Positions 16,511 to 25,285 are shown, numbered from the stretch's first letter. The stretch: DNA of 58,847 bases from Frankiaceae bacterium (GCA_019239875.1 JAFAZI010000119.1:1-58847), one strand, 5' to 3'. The notes: generated by a model from the letters alone, not told the origin. Numbers and translations: made by a program.

Positions 16511-18547
16511 GTGCATCGTCTCACCGGGCCACTCGCGGCCACCGCAGCTCTGCTCCTCGTCACAACCGGCGCCGTCTCCACCAGTCACGCCGCGACCAAG
16601 CCCGTCACGCTGCACGTCGGCTCGCTCACGCTGCACAAGTGCCGGATCGAGGAACGAACGGTCGCCGCTTACTGCGGCTCGATCCAAGTCCCGTTGAACT
16701 ACAACTCCCGGCGCGACGGGACGATCACCGTCGGGTTCGGTTGGCTCCCGGCGACCGCTGCGACCGCTGCGACCGCCGCGTTCGCGCCGGCGCCGACGCT
16801 GGTCGCCGAGGAGGGTGGCCCTGGCTACCCGGCGAGCGGCTCAGCCGGTGACTACCAGGTCATCCTCGGCAAGGCCTACCTGCGCACCCACAACATGCTG
16901 GTCGTGGACGAGCGAGGCACCGGGTTGTCATCGCTGATCGACTGCCAGCCGCTCCAGACCTCGGCAGCCACGCGCGGCACCCCGGCGCTGCGGCATGCCG
17001 TCCGCGCCTGCGGCCGATCCCTCAACCACACCTTCCGCCGGACCGGCGGGGGTCACTTCGTCCACGCCTCCGACCTGTTCACGACCGCCAACAGCACGCG
17101 CGACATGGCACGCGTCCTCAACGCGCTCGGGCTCGAGACGGTGGACCTGTACGGCGACTCCTACGGCACCTACTTCGCGCAGTCCTTCATGTCGCACTTC
17201 CCGCAGCGGCTGCACGCCGTCGCGCTCGACTCCGCATACGAAGCACGCGGGCTCGACCCCTGGTATCGCACGACCGTCCAGACCGCCCGGCACGCGTTCG
17301 TCCGTGCCTGCGCGCGCAGTGCCGCCTGTGCCCATGCGACCAGTCCGCGCCATGCCTGGCGGCGCATCGCCAGGCTGGCTCGCTCGCTTCGCCGGCACCC
17401 GATTGCCGGCCGCGCACCAGGCCTGGACAACAAGCTTGGGCCGGTCCGCGTCGACATCCACGCTCTGGTCAACATCGTCAACGACGCTGGCTACGACTAC
17501 GACCCGAACCGCCAGCTCGATGCGGCCGCGCGGGCATACCTCACGCACGGTGACCGGCGGCCACTCCTTCGGCTCTACGCACAGGACAAGGGATACGACT
17601 ATGGCGGTGCCGACACCCCGGCGACGTACTTCTCCAACGGTCAGTACTTCGCGATCAGCTGCAGCGACTACCCGCAGCTGTTCGACATGCGCGACCCGAG
17701 CAAGCAGCGACGACGCGAGTTCCGGGCCAACGTCCGCCGCTATCCCGCCCATGCCTTCGCGCCGTTCACGGTCAAGGAGTGGACGAACGTCGACCCGTTC
17801 ATCGAGCCGTACCACATCTGCACGTCGTGGCCGCGCCGCGTTCATCGGGCCGACCCGCCCGTCGTACCCCACACACCGCTGGACGCCACGCACGTACCGG
17901 TGCTCATCCTGAACGGCGATCTCGACTCGCTCACCCCAGCCGCCGGAGGAGCGCACATCCATCGCCAGATCGGTGGCGTGGACTCGCGCCACATCATCGC
18001 CGTCAACACGGTGCATCTCGTCGCCGTCGACAACCCTCACCACTGCGGCGAGAGCATCATCCGCGCCTACCTGACGGATCCGTCGACGCTGCAGACGCTC
18101 GACGCGTCGTGCGCAACGCGAATCCCCGCAGTCCGCACACTTGGCGCGTTTCCCCAGACCTTCGCGGAGGTGACACCTGTGCGTGGTGGCGTCCCGAAGC
18201 AGGTACGCCGGCTGGCGGCCGTCGCGCTGGCGGCGGCGGGCGACGCCGTCCATCGCTTCGCCTACGTCAACGGCAACCGGGACCGCGGCTTGCGTGGCGG
18301 GCGGATTCGCTACCACCGAACGAAGGACCACTTCTTCGAGGTCGCGCACCTCGTCGACGTCAGGTGGACGAGGGACACCACCGTCAACGGGCACGTCTCG
18401 TGGCACTCGTCGCAGCACGCGGCGGGCCAGCTCTCCGTGCATCGCAGTGGCCACCGGCCGGTCAAGCTCGGGGTGATCTGGAAAGGACGTCGGGCGATCT
18501 TCTTCCGGCACGATCACGTCACGTCGATGCGGGCGCCGGCGCCGTAG
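16511..18547 (+). CDS. Secreted TAP-like alpha/beta-hydrolase peptidase
   Basis: 678 residues, GTG start. Signal peptide to about residue 28 (TSHAA). Alpha/beta-hydrolase core with oxyanion region 'EEGGPGYPASG', nucleophile elbow 'LYGDSYGTYFAQS' (S217), acid in 'ILNGDLDSLTP' and His in 'AVNTVHLVAVDNPHHC'. The TAP-like C-terminal segment places it with actinobacterial tripeptidyl aminopeptidases (SlpD/E, Hip1-like). About 120 further residues ('TPVRGGVPKQVRRLAAVALA' onward) are extra and of unknown role. A 9-bp triplicated repeat at about 16750-16778 encodes Ala-Thr-Ala runs. Confidence 0.9.
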   Translation: MHRLTGPLAATAALLLVTTGAVSTSHAATKPVTLHVGSLTLHKCRIEERTVAAYCGSIQVPLNYNSRRDGTITVGFGWLPATAATAATAAFAPAPTLVAEEGGPGYPASGSAGDYQVILGKAYLRTHNMLVVDERGTGLSSLIDCQPLQTSAATRGTPALRHAVRACGRSLNHTFRRTGGGHFVHASDLFTTANSTRDMARVLNALGLETVDLYGDSYGTYFAQSFMSHFPQRLHAVALDSAYEARGLDPWYRTTVQTARHAFVRACARSAACAHATSPRHAWRRIARLARSLRRHPIAGRAPGLDNKLGPVRVDIHALVNIVNDAGYDYDPNRQLDAAARAYLTHGDRRPLLRLYAQDKGYDYGGADTPATYFSNGQYFAISCSDYPQLFDMRDPSKQRRREFRANVRRYPAHAFAPFTVKEWTNVDPFIEPYHICTSWPRRVHRADPPVVPHTPLDATHVPVLILNGDLDSLTPAAGGAHIHRQIGGVDSRHIIAVNTVHLVAVDNPHHCGESIIRAYLTDPSTLQTLDASCATRIPAVRTLGAFPQTFAEVTPVRGGVPKQVRRLAAVALAAAGDAVHRFAYVNGNRDRGLRGGRIRYHRTKDHFFEVAHLVDVRWTRDTTVNGHVSWHSSQHAAGQLSVHRSGHRPVKLGVIWKGRRAIFFRHDHVTSMRAPAP

Positions 18548-18600
18548 ACATTCCTACCCCGCCTTGCCGCCGCGACCTGCTTCGCGAGAGCCTTGCGGCC

Positions 18601-19536
18601 ATGCCCCTCGACCCACAGATCGACAGCATCCTGAAGCTGATGCAACAGGCCGGCGGCGGCCAGATGTCCGCCGGCACCCCGCAGCAGGCTCGGCAGTTCT
18701 TCGACCTCGCGACAGTCACCATGCGCGATCCATCGACGCTGGCGTCGGTGGGGTCGGTCGAGGATCGGACGATCCCGGGGCCGGCGGGCGACATCCCGAT
18801 CCGCATCTACCGCCCGGATGGCGACGGCCCCTCGCCGACGATGGCGTTCTTCCACGGCGGCGGGTTCGTCATCGGCAGCATCGAGACCCACGACGACCAT
18901 GCCCGCCGGCTCTGCCACGACCTCGACATGGTGGTCGTCAGCGTCGACTACCGCCTGGCACCGGAGCACAAGTTCCCGGCCGCCTTCGAGGACTGCCTGG
19001 CGGCCACGAGATGGGTCGCCGAGAACATCGACACCCTCGGCGGTGACCCCGACAAGATCGTCGTCGGTGGCGACAGCGCGGGCGGCAACCTGTCAGCGGC
19101 GGTGGCCCTCGCGACGGTCGAGTCGGGCCCCCGGCTCGCTGCGCAGTTCCTGATCTATCCCGGGGTCGACTTCGACCCAGACGCGGAATACGCGTCGCGG
19201 GTGGAGAACGCCGAAGGCTACTTCCTCACCGCCGACGACATGATCTGGTTCGGCGATCACTACATCGACGAGGCGGACCGGCGTGACATCCGGGCCTCCA
19301 CGATCCTCGGCAACCTGGCAGGCGCGCCGCCAGCAGTCATCGGCACCGCGGAGTTCGACCCGCTGCGTGATGAGGGTGAGGCCTACGCGAAGGCGCTCGC
19401 GGACGCTGGTGTCGAAGTGCGCCTGCAGCGGTACGACGGTCTGATCCACGGCTTCTACGGGATGGGTCCGTTCAGCGCGGCGGCCGATGCCGCCATCAGC
19501 GACATGAACAACTCCTTGAAGGAACTGCTGGCCTGA
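18601..19536 (+). CDS. HSL-family (GDXG) esterase/lipase
   Basis: 311 residues from ATG 18601. Cytoplasmic alpha/beta-hydrolase with the oxyanion-hole motif 'FFHGGGFVIGS', nucleophile 'GGDSAGGNLSAAVALA' (S159), acid in 'TAEFDPLRDEG' and His in 'GLIHGFYGM', the hallmarks of hormone-sensitive-lipase-like carboxylesterases that cleave short acyl esters. It shares direction with the quinone oxidoreductase 5 bases downstream, so the two are likely one operon running into the sigma factor gene. Confidence 0.95.
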   Translation: MPLDPQIDSILKLMQQAGGGQMSAGTPQQARQFFDLATVTMRDPSTLASVGSVEDRTIPGPAGDIPIRIYRPDGDGPSPTMAFFHGGGFVIGSIETHDDHARRLCHDLDMVVVSVDYRLAPEHKFPAAFEDCLAATRWVAENIDTLGGDPDKIVVGGDSAGGNLSAAVALATVESGPRLAAQFLIYPGVDFDPDAEYASRVENAEGYFLTADDMIWFGDHYIDEADRRDIRASTILGNLAGAPPAVIGTAEFDPLRDEGEAYAKALADAGVEVRLQRYDGLIHGFYGMGPFSAAADAAISDMNNSLKELLA

Positions 19537-19541
19537 GTTCC

Positions 19542-20522
19542 ATGCATGCCGTCACCTGTGCCGGGCCAGGGGATCTCGACGTGCTGCAGTGGGCGGAGGT
19601 CGCCGACCCGGAACCCGGCGTCGGGGAAGTGCTGATCGAGGTCGTCGCGAGCGCTGTCAACCGCGCCGATCTGCTCCAGCGGATGGGGTTCTATCCGCCG
19701 CCACCCGGCATCACCGAGACCCTCGGGCTCGAATGCAGCGGTCGCGTGTCCGCTGTCGGCGCCGGCGTCAGCGGCTGGCGAATCGGCGACGAGGTCTGCG
19801 CGTTGCTGGCCGGCGGTGGCCAGGCCGAGCGGGCCGTCGCGCCGGCCGGGCAGTGCATGCCGGTCCCCGCCGGCGTCGACCTCCTCACCGCGGGCGGACT
19901 GCCCGAGGTCGCCTGCACCGTGTGGTCGAACCTGGTCGGCGTCGCCAGACTGAGCGCTGGCGAGGTCGTGCTGGTTCACGGCGGCGCCAGCGGCATCGGG
20001 ACCATGGCGATCCAGGTGGCGAAGGCGCTCGGCGCGACGGTCGCGGTCACCGCGGGAAGCGATGCCAAGCTCGAGCGCTGCCGCGACCTCGGAGCGGACC
20101 ACACGATCAACTACAAGAGCGAGGACTTCGTCGAGTCGGTCCGTGCGGCTACCGGCGGTCACGGTGCCGACGTGATCCTCGACATCATGGGTGCGGCCTA
20201 CCTGGAGCGCAACGTCGAGCTCCTAGCGACGAACGGTCGCCTGGTCTGCATCGGACTTCAGGGTGGCACCCGTGGCGAGCTCGATCTCGGCGCGATGCTG
20301 TCAAAGCGCGCCAGCGTGCACGCGACGTCGCTTCGCCATCGTCCGCTCGGCGAGAAGGCCGAGATCTGCCGGGCGACCGTCGACGGGTTGTGGCCCCTGA
20401 TCGAAGACGGCCGGGTGCGCCCCGTCATCGCCGCGTCGTACCCCATGGACCAGGTCGCGGCGGCTCACGCACTGGTCGCCGACAGCGGGCACATCGGAAA
20501 AGTCTTGCTGACCGTGCCATGA
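19542..20522 (+). CDS. NAD(P)H-quinone oxidoreductase (PIG3-type MDR)
   Basis: 326 residues. Zinc-free medium-chain reductase: N-terminal GroES-like domain with 'SAVNRADLLQRMGFYPPPPG' and 'LGLECSGRVSAVGAGVSGW', then a Rossmann domain with 'VLVHGGASGIGTMAIQVAKA' and 'AGSDAKLERCRDLGADHTIN', matching the TP53I3/PIG3 quinone oxidoreductase group. It reduces quinones with NADPH. Its stop codon overlaps the sigma-factor start codon (ATGA at 20519-20522), coupling a redox enzyme with a sigma factor. Confidence 0.94.
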   Translation: MHAVTCAGPGDLDVLQWAEVADPEPGVGEVLIEVVASAVNRADLLQRMGFYPPPPGITETLGLECSGRVSAVGAGVSGWRIGDEVCALLAGGGQAERAVAPAGQCMPVPAGVDLLTAGGLPEVACTVWSNLVGVARLSAGEVVLVHGGASGIGTMAIQVAKALGATVAVTAGSDAKLERCRDLGADHTINYKSEDFVESVRAATGGHGADVILDIMGAAYLERNVELLATNGRLVCIGLQGGTRGELDLGAMLSKRASVHATSLRHRPLGEKAEICRATVDGLWPLIEDGRVRPVIAASYPMDQVAAAHALVADSGHIGKVLLTVP

Positions 20523-21067
20523 CGCTGCCTGACCAACCGAACGCGGTCGCCGGTCGTCTCTCCAGCGTGGACCTGGCCATGGTTGGCGCCTGGGAGGGTG
20601 CAGGGGTGGAGACGGCACAGCCCGTCGACGCGCTGTTCCGACTTCACTATGCGCCGCTCGCAGGCTGGTGCCGGCGAATGTTGAACGACGACGAGGCAGC
20701 GCACGACATCGCTTCGGAAGCATTCGTCCGGCTCATGGGCCGGTGGAGCGCGGTCACTGATCCGCGCGCGTACCTCTACACCACCGCCCTCAACCTGATC
20801 CGCGACCGGTGGCGCAAGAGCGAGCGGGAGCGCGCGGCGCTACGTAAGACCGTGACGACCTTGGCGACGATGGCCGCTCCGGCGCCTGAGCTCCGAATGC
20901 TGGTCGAGGGGCTGCCAAAACGACTGCAGCAAGTAGTGGTGCTCCACTACTTCGCCGACATGTCGGTCGACGCCGTGGCAAAGGCGCTCGGTGTCGCACC
21001 GGGCACGGTGAAGCGAGATCTGTACGACGCCCGGGCCAAGCTTCAGCTCCTCCTGGCGGACACGTGA
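20519..21067 (+). CDS. ECF-type RNA polymerase sigma factor
   Basis: 182 residues from the ATG that overlaps the previous stop. A second start, GTG 20606, has a strong GGGAGGG ribosome site 7 bases upstream and gives a 153-residue protein of more typical ECF length. Sigma region 2 is 'LFRLHYAPLAGWCRRMLNDD' to 'DPRAYLYTTALNLIRDRWRK'; region 4 is 'LPKRLQQVVVLHYFADMSVD' with the recognition helix 'GVAPGTVKRDLYDARAKL'. No region 3, as expected for ECF factors. The next gene starts in a GTGA overlap and is the likely anti-sigma partner. Confidence 0.93.
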   Translation: MTLPDQPNAVAGRLSSVDLAMVGAWEGAGVETAQPVDALFRLHYAPLAGWCRRMLNDDEAAHDIASEAFVRLMGRWSAVTDPRAYLYTTALNLIRDRWRKSERERAALRKTVTTLATMAAPAPELRMLVEGLPKRLQQVVVLHYFADMSVDAVAKALGVAPGTVKRDLYDARAKLQLLLADT

Positions 21068-22389
21068 ACACCCCCCGCGACGACCGTCGCGAGCAGCTCG
21101 AAGCGCTGTTGCGTGAGCCGGCGCCTACCCTCGCGCCGCGCGACGGGATGTGGGAGGCGATCAGTCGCCGGGCCAGACGGCGCCGGATCGCGAAGGCGGC
21201 GCTGAGCGTCGCGGCGGGAGTGATCGTCGTCGCCGGCGCGGTGCCTGCGGTGATCGCGGTGCGGCACTCGGCCGACAGCGACGCGCGCCTCACCTTCGGC
21301 GGCGGTCGGCACGACCCCACCAGGCCGCCGACAGCCGCCACGTCGTCGATCCCGACCCCGCTGCCGACGGCCGGGACACTCAACGGCTTCTACCCGGAGT
21401 CCGTCTCCTTCGTCTCGCAACAGCAAGGCTTCCTCTACGGGTCGATCGGTTCGTCGTCCGACGCCGTGATCGCCGAGACGGTTGACGGCGGGCTGCATTG
21501 GATCCGTCGCCCGGCCCCGCCGGTCGAGGACGCCTTTGTCGGCTCGAACGGCCGCGGCATCGGCCAGATCCGGTTCTCCACCGATGGGACGGGGTTCCTG
21601 TTCGGGTCGTCGTACTGGATCAGCCGAGACCACGGGTCGACCTGGACGAAGCAACCCTTCCACGGTTACATCGACGCGCTGGAAACCCGCGACCACGAGG
21701 TGTGGGCGCTCGCCCGTCCTGGGCTGAACTCGACCAAGGTCTCGCTGTACACAGCGACGACGTCCGACCCGACGCTGCGACGGGTTCGCGGCGTGCCGAC
21801 GATGACCGCCCTCCCTGGCATTCCCTCGGAGGCCGGCGAAGCATCGCTTGCCGTCAGTGGCGAGCCCAACGGCGTGGCCCGAGTCGTCGTCATCGTGGGT
21901 GAGCGTGACTTCTGGATCTCGCCCAACGGCACGAAGTGGGTTCGTGGCCACAACCCCTGTCCGGTCACGGGCCTCCGCTCGACCCTCGTCGCGATCTCCG
22001 GTGAACGCGACGTCATCGCGGCTTGTGGCTACACCGCCCGGCAAAGCGGTCAGTCCAAGCGCATCTTCACGTCGGTCAACAGTGGTCACAAATGGAAGGC
22101 GACCAAGGCCGACCCCGCGCGAGCCGGATTCCTGGAGACGCTCACTGCCGGGACCGCTACCTCCGCGATGCTCGGGACGTCGCGTGGCGGCGCTCAGCTC
22201 ACGGCCGATGGCGGAAAGTCCTGGTCGACGGTGACGAACGCCGACGGCTTCAAGCTGAGCTTCGTCGGTTACATCGACACCGCGCACATCGTCGCGGCCG
22301 CGAACCGGGACAGCAGCAAAGGTGCAGCGTTCGCGACGAGCACCGATGGCGGCGACACCTGGACCGTGACGCGCTTTCCTGCCGAGTGA
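21064..22389 (+). CDS. Single-pass membrane protein with extracytoplasmic BNR/propeller domain, probable anti-sigma partner
   Basis: 441 residues, start overlapping the sigma stop (GTGA). About 45 cytoplasmic residues ('EQLEALLREPAPTLAPRDGM', 'WEAISRRARRRRIAK') precede one membrane helix (about 48-66). A Pro/Thr linker leads into about 330 residues of repeated beta sheets with Asp-box-like turns: 'VDGGLHWIRRP', 'SRDHGSTWTKQPF', 'VNSGHKWKATK', 'TADGGKSWSTV', 'STDGGDTWTVTRF'. Such BNR repeats build a six- or seven-bladed propeller. Position and topology suggest a sensor that holds the sigma factor at the membrane; the anti-sigma role is inference. Confidence 0.82.
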   Translation: MNTPRDDRREQLEALLREPAPTLAPRDGMWEAISRRARRRRIAKAALSVAAGVIVVAGAVPAVIAVRHSADSDARLTFGGGRHDPTRPPTAATSSIPTPLPTAGTLNGFYPESVSFVSQQQGFLYGSIGSSSDAVIAETVDGGLHWIRRPAPPVEDAFVGSNGRGIGQIRFSTDGTGFLFGSSYWISRDHGSTWTKQPFHGYIDALETRDHEVWALARPGLNSTKVSLYTATTSDPTLRRVRGVPTMTALPGIPSEAGEASLAVSGEPNGVARVVVIVGERDFWISPNGTKWVRGHNPCPVTGLRSTLVAISGERDVIAACGYTARQSGQSKRIFTSVNSGHKWKATKADPARAGFLETLTAGTATSAMLGTSRGGAQLTADGGKSWSTVTNADGFKLSFVGYIDTAHIVAAANRDSSKGAAFATSTDGGDTWTVTRFPAE

Positions 22390-22399
22390 GCCGGCCGGG

Positions 22400-24562
22400 T
22401 CAGCGGTGAGCGCGGCCCGGCTTACGCAGCTCGACGGTGACGCTGGACGGGTGCCGGTGGTTGGTCTGGACGTTGTAGACGCCGCCCGTGAGCTTCGCCA
22501 ACTGGCTCGGTAGCGGAGTGAGGTGGGGCGTGTCCGACGTCGACAGCGTCAGCCGCAGCGAGTCACCCTTCGGGATCGTCGCGAGCGTCGGGAAGATCTC
22601 GATGTTGTAGGCCGTGTTGGCCATCGGCTTCACAGCATGCTGTGAAGCGCGTGTGTAGCGGTGGTACGGCAGGATCGTCCTGCCGTGCGAGTGCCAGCTG
22701 CGTCGCGCGACCTGCTTGCGCAGCGACCCCAGCAGCGCCCCTTCGGAGATCGGGTACGCCGCCCCGCCCGGCGTCACGATCTCGACCTCCGCGACCCACT
22801 GCGTCTCACTGGTCGTGGCGTTCGCGATGATGCGTGCGCTGATCGGTCCGGCCAGCGTCCTGGCCCTTTTTAACGGTCGGCTGGTGTAGCGGATCAACGA
22901 CGGTCCCTCAGGCGTGGTGGAGTCGTCGTCCGCGCAGGCCGCCTTCAGCCCGGACATGTGAGACGGGATCGAGACACCACCCATCGCCCACTGGTCGATC
23001 GGCCGTCCGCACGGACTGCCCGACGAGCTCCAGGCCAGGACGTCGCTACCGGCAGCCGACCGCGGCTTGTTCCTGCGCAGCGAGTCATCGTTGTGGAGGT
23101 AGAAGCGGTGCGGCATGGCGTGGCGGAACGGGAAGTTCGTGGTCTCGCGGAACTTGCCGGTGCCGAGGTCGTAGTAGTGCAACGGCCGCCTCGCGTGCGC
23201 CATCCCGGTGTGCTTGTGCTTCAGCCAGGTGTCGAACCATTCGAGCTCGAGCTTGTCGACGCCCACACTCGACCCGTTGAGGTGCTCCCACGGACCGTCG
23301 ATGAGCTGGTAGCGGCCGGTCACCTTCTGATGCGGTCGCATCGGCGCATTCAGCGGCCGATGCGCCCACGCGTTCTGCAACGCGGCGTAGTCGAGCGGCT
23401 CGCCGTGTTGGAAGATGTCGAACTCGCCCCCGACCATGAACGCCGGGATGCGGTTGCGGGCGATCCGCTTGAGCATGGTCTCCGGCGCTCGCGCTCGCCA
23501 GTACTTCTCGTCGTACGCCTCGGGTCCGCCGGCAAGGATCTTCGTCGTGATGCCGGCGTGATACTTGGCCAACCCGTTGGCGTGGTCGGCCTCGATCGCG
23601 ACCAGGTCGGCGAGCAGCTCGGCGTCGGTCGTGGTGTCCCGCAACGGGTTGAACGCGTTGAGCGTTCCGGTCAGCCCGAGGTAGGTCTCGCTGAACTCGA
23701 AGTCGAGCAGGCCGCCCATGAACGCCGTGTCGCGGTAGGAGTCGTTCGCCGGGACGAGGGGGAAGATCGCCTTCAGCGGTGAGTGCTTGTGCACGGTCCC
23801 GGCGAGCAACATCTGGTCGATGCCGAGGTACGACGGGCCGTAGGTCCCGACCCGACCGTTGGAGTGCTTCAGATGCGCCGCCCAGTGCAGGAGCTTCACC
23901 GCGTCACGTTGTTGGATCGGGTCGAACAGACCCCAGCTGCCGTTCGAGCTGCCGGTGCCGCGCACGTCCTCGACGATGTTGATGTAGCCGCGCTGGACGA
24001 GGTAGTTGTTGGCGCCACCTGTGACGCTGCCGCCGCCGGACTTCTGAGCGCTGCCCGGCGCGCTCGAGCCACCGGACCCCTTGCCGTACGGCGTCATGGT
24101 CATCACGACGGGGAACTTGCCCTTGGCGAACTTGCCGTGCTTGTCGGTCGGGTAGATCTCGTTGACACGGATCGTCGTACCGCCCGCGCCCTTGACCTTC
24201 AGCTGGTTACGGGACGCCGTGCCGTAGATCGCCTTGCCGGGGCGCCACCGGTGCTTGGCGCTGGTCGCGCGAACGACGGCCTTGGGCAATGACGGGGTGA
24301 GACTGACCAGACTGCTCTTGGCCGTGAGCACCTTCGGGTCGCCGCGGTCGCTGGGTGCCGCGCCGGCTGCGGCGGCCGTGACGCCGCTCGATGCTGCGGT
24401 GAGGACACCGCCCACCGACAACACCACGGCAATGGCGCCGGCGGACAGGGTTCGGCGGCGCGCGGTCGTGCCGCGTCGGCGCGAGGACGTGCCGCGTCGG
24501 CGCGAGGACGTGCCGGGGCGATGCGACGTATTGCAGGCGCGGCGCGACGTCTGGGGGCTCAC
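22400..24562 (-). CDS. Exported CocE/NonD-family S15 hydrolase (Xaa-Pro dipeptidyl-peptidase-like)
   Basis: About 720 residues from GTG 24562; the longer upstream frame would run through an intergenic palindrome. The N-terminus has a duplicated 'RGTSSRR' stretch (21-bp repeat) and then 'ARRRTLSAGAIAVVLSVGG', a possible Tat signal. The S15 domain shows 'VVMTMTPYGKGSGG', 'DVRGTGSSNGSWG' and the nucleophile elbow 'GTYGPSYLGIDQM'. 'GGEFDIF' and 'GPWEHLNG' would supply Asp and His. The C-terminal beta domain ends 'VYNVQTNHRHPSSVTVELRK'. Substrate may be a peptide or an ester/amide, as with cocaine esterase relatives. Confidence 0.9.
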   Translation of the reverse strand: MSPQTSRRACNTSHRPGTSSRRRGTSSRRRGTTARRRTLSAGAIAVVLSVGGVLTAASSGVTAAAAGAAPSDRGDPKVLTAKSSLVSLTPSLPKAVVRATSAKHRWRPGKAIYGTASRNQLKVKGAGGTTIRVNEIYPTDKHGKFAKGKFPVVMTMTPYGKGSGGSSAPGSAQKSGGGSVTGGANNYLVQRGYINIVEDVRGTGSSNGSWGLFDPIQQRDAVKLLHWAAHLKHSNGRVGTYGPSYLGIDQMLLAGTVHKHSPLKAIFPLVPANDSYRDTAFMGGLLDFEFSETYLGLTGTLNAFNPLRDTTTDAELLADLVAIEADHANGLAKYHAGITTKILAGGPEAYDEKYWRARAPETMLKRIARNRIPAFMVGGEFDIFQHGEPLDYAALQNAWAHRPLNAPMRPHQKVTGRYQLIDGPWEHLNGSSVGVDKLELEWFDTWLKHKHTGMAHARRPLHYYDLGTGKFRETTNFPFRHAMPHRFYLHNDDSLRRNKPRSAAGSDVLAWSSSGSPCGRPIDQWAMGGVSIPSHMSGLKAACADDDSTTPEGPSLIRYTSRPLKRARTLAGPISARIIANATTSETQWVAEVEIVTPGGAAYPISEGALLGSLRKQVARRSWHSHGRTILPYHRYTRASQHAVKPMANTAYNIEIFPTLATIPKGDSLRLTLSTSDTPHLTPLPSQLAKLTGGVYNVQTNHRHPSSVTVELRKPGRAHR
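24468..24509. repeat. Two 21-bp direct repeats in the S15 leader
   Basis: Two perfect copies (24468-24488 and 24489-24509) plus a broken third encode a repeated Arg-rich RGTSSRR segment before the signal peptide. In-frame slippage product. Confidence 0.85.
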
Positions 24563-24610
24563 GTCTAAAGTTTCGCGCTCGGCGGCCGCGTTCCTCCAGC
24601 CGCCCCCCTT

Positions 24611-24676
24611 TCGCCCAACCGTCTCGAATCGTTGGTTTGGACGCACTCGAACCAACGATTTGAGACGGTTGGGCGA
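24611..24676. repeat. 27-bp inverted repeat between yjbQ and the S15 hydrolase
   Basis: Arms 24611-24637 and 24650-24676 are complementary over 27 positions with one G-U pair and a 12-base loop. The outer ends read TCGCCCAACC / GGTTGGGCGA. The element starts 7 bases past the yjbQ stop on the minus strand and ends 49 bases before the hydrolase start. It could terminate yjbQ, but it is far longer than a usual terminator and no T-tract follows. Confidence 0.9.
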
Positions 24677-24682
24677 TAACGG

Positions 24683-25087
24683 CTAGCCGGTCAGGAAGGT
24701 CAGGCGGACTGTGCGAGTCGGGTTGTCACCGTTCGGATCGACCAGGCAGATCGACTGCCAGGTCCCGAGTCCGAGTCGGCCCTCGATGACGGGGATTGCG
24801 ATCGACGGCGCGATGTACGCCGGGAGCACGTGGTCGCGGCCGTGCCCGGGTGAGCCGTGACGATGCCGCCAGCGGTCGTCGGTCGGCAGCAGGTCGTCGA
24901 GCGACGCGAGGAGATCGTCGTCACTGCCCGAGCCCGTCTCGATGATCGCGACACCGGCAGTCGCATGCGGCACGAACACGTTGAGCAGGCCATCTCCCAA
25001 CTCCGCCACGAACGCGGCGCACTTCGCTGAAAGATCCACGACCGCGGGCCGGTTGCCGGAGTGAACCTCGAACGTCGTCGTCTTCAC
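24683..25087 (-). CDS. YjbQ/UPF0047 family protein
   Basis: 134 residues from GTG 25087 (AGGATG upstream); the upstream in-frame extension is non-coding in character. The family shows secondary thiamine-phosphate synthase activity in some members, but its true role is debated. Conserved features: 'LLNVFVPHATAGVAIIETG' and 'HRHGSPGHGRDHVLPAYIAP', whose histidines line the proposed active site, then 'GRLGLGTWQSICLVDPNG'. Length matches the family (about 135-140). It stands alone, followed by the long palindrome. Confidence 0.93.
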   Translation of the reverse strand: MKTTTFEVHSGNRPAVVDLSAKCAAFVAELGDGLLNVFVPHATAGVAIIETGSGSDDDLLASLDDLLPTDDRWRHRHGSPGHGRDHVLPAYIAPSIAIPVIEGRLGLGTWQSICLVDPNGDNPTRTVRLTFLTG

Positions 25088-25140
25088 GCGACCATCCTGC
25101 CCACATCGGTCGCCCCCACATCTGCCGCGGCGATCGCCAC

Positions 25141-25195
25141 GATCTTGACGCTCGTGGTCCCTGCGAGCTCGCCAGACACGACAACCGTCAAGATC
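25141..25195. repeat. 55-nt hairpin element, copy A
   Basis: GATCTTGACG (25141-25150) pairs with CGTCAAGATC (25186-25195), a 10-bp perfect stem. The whole 55-nt block aligns without gaps to copy B at 53509-53563, about 38 of 55 bases identical by my count. It sits in the 197-base gap upstream of the acyl-CoA dehydrogenase. A 57-codon frame (GTG near 25061) crosses it but overlaps yjbQ antisense. Confidence 0.6.
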
Positions 25196-25285
25196 ACGGA
25201 CCGGGAGACGGCCCTCACCGATGACCGGGCTTGACCGATCAGGATGCGGGGTAATACTCACCGGTAACTACGCGAGGGAGTTGCC

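Noticed and set aside
16928-18517. 529-codon antisense frame inside the TAP-like peptidase gene
   Set aside because: Shadow frame without ribosome site or recognisable domain.
20519-22389. Classical zinc-dependent anti-sigma (ZAS) protein
   Set aside because: The cytoplasmic head of the partner has no HxxxCxxC motif, so if it is an anti-sigma factor it is of another type.
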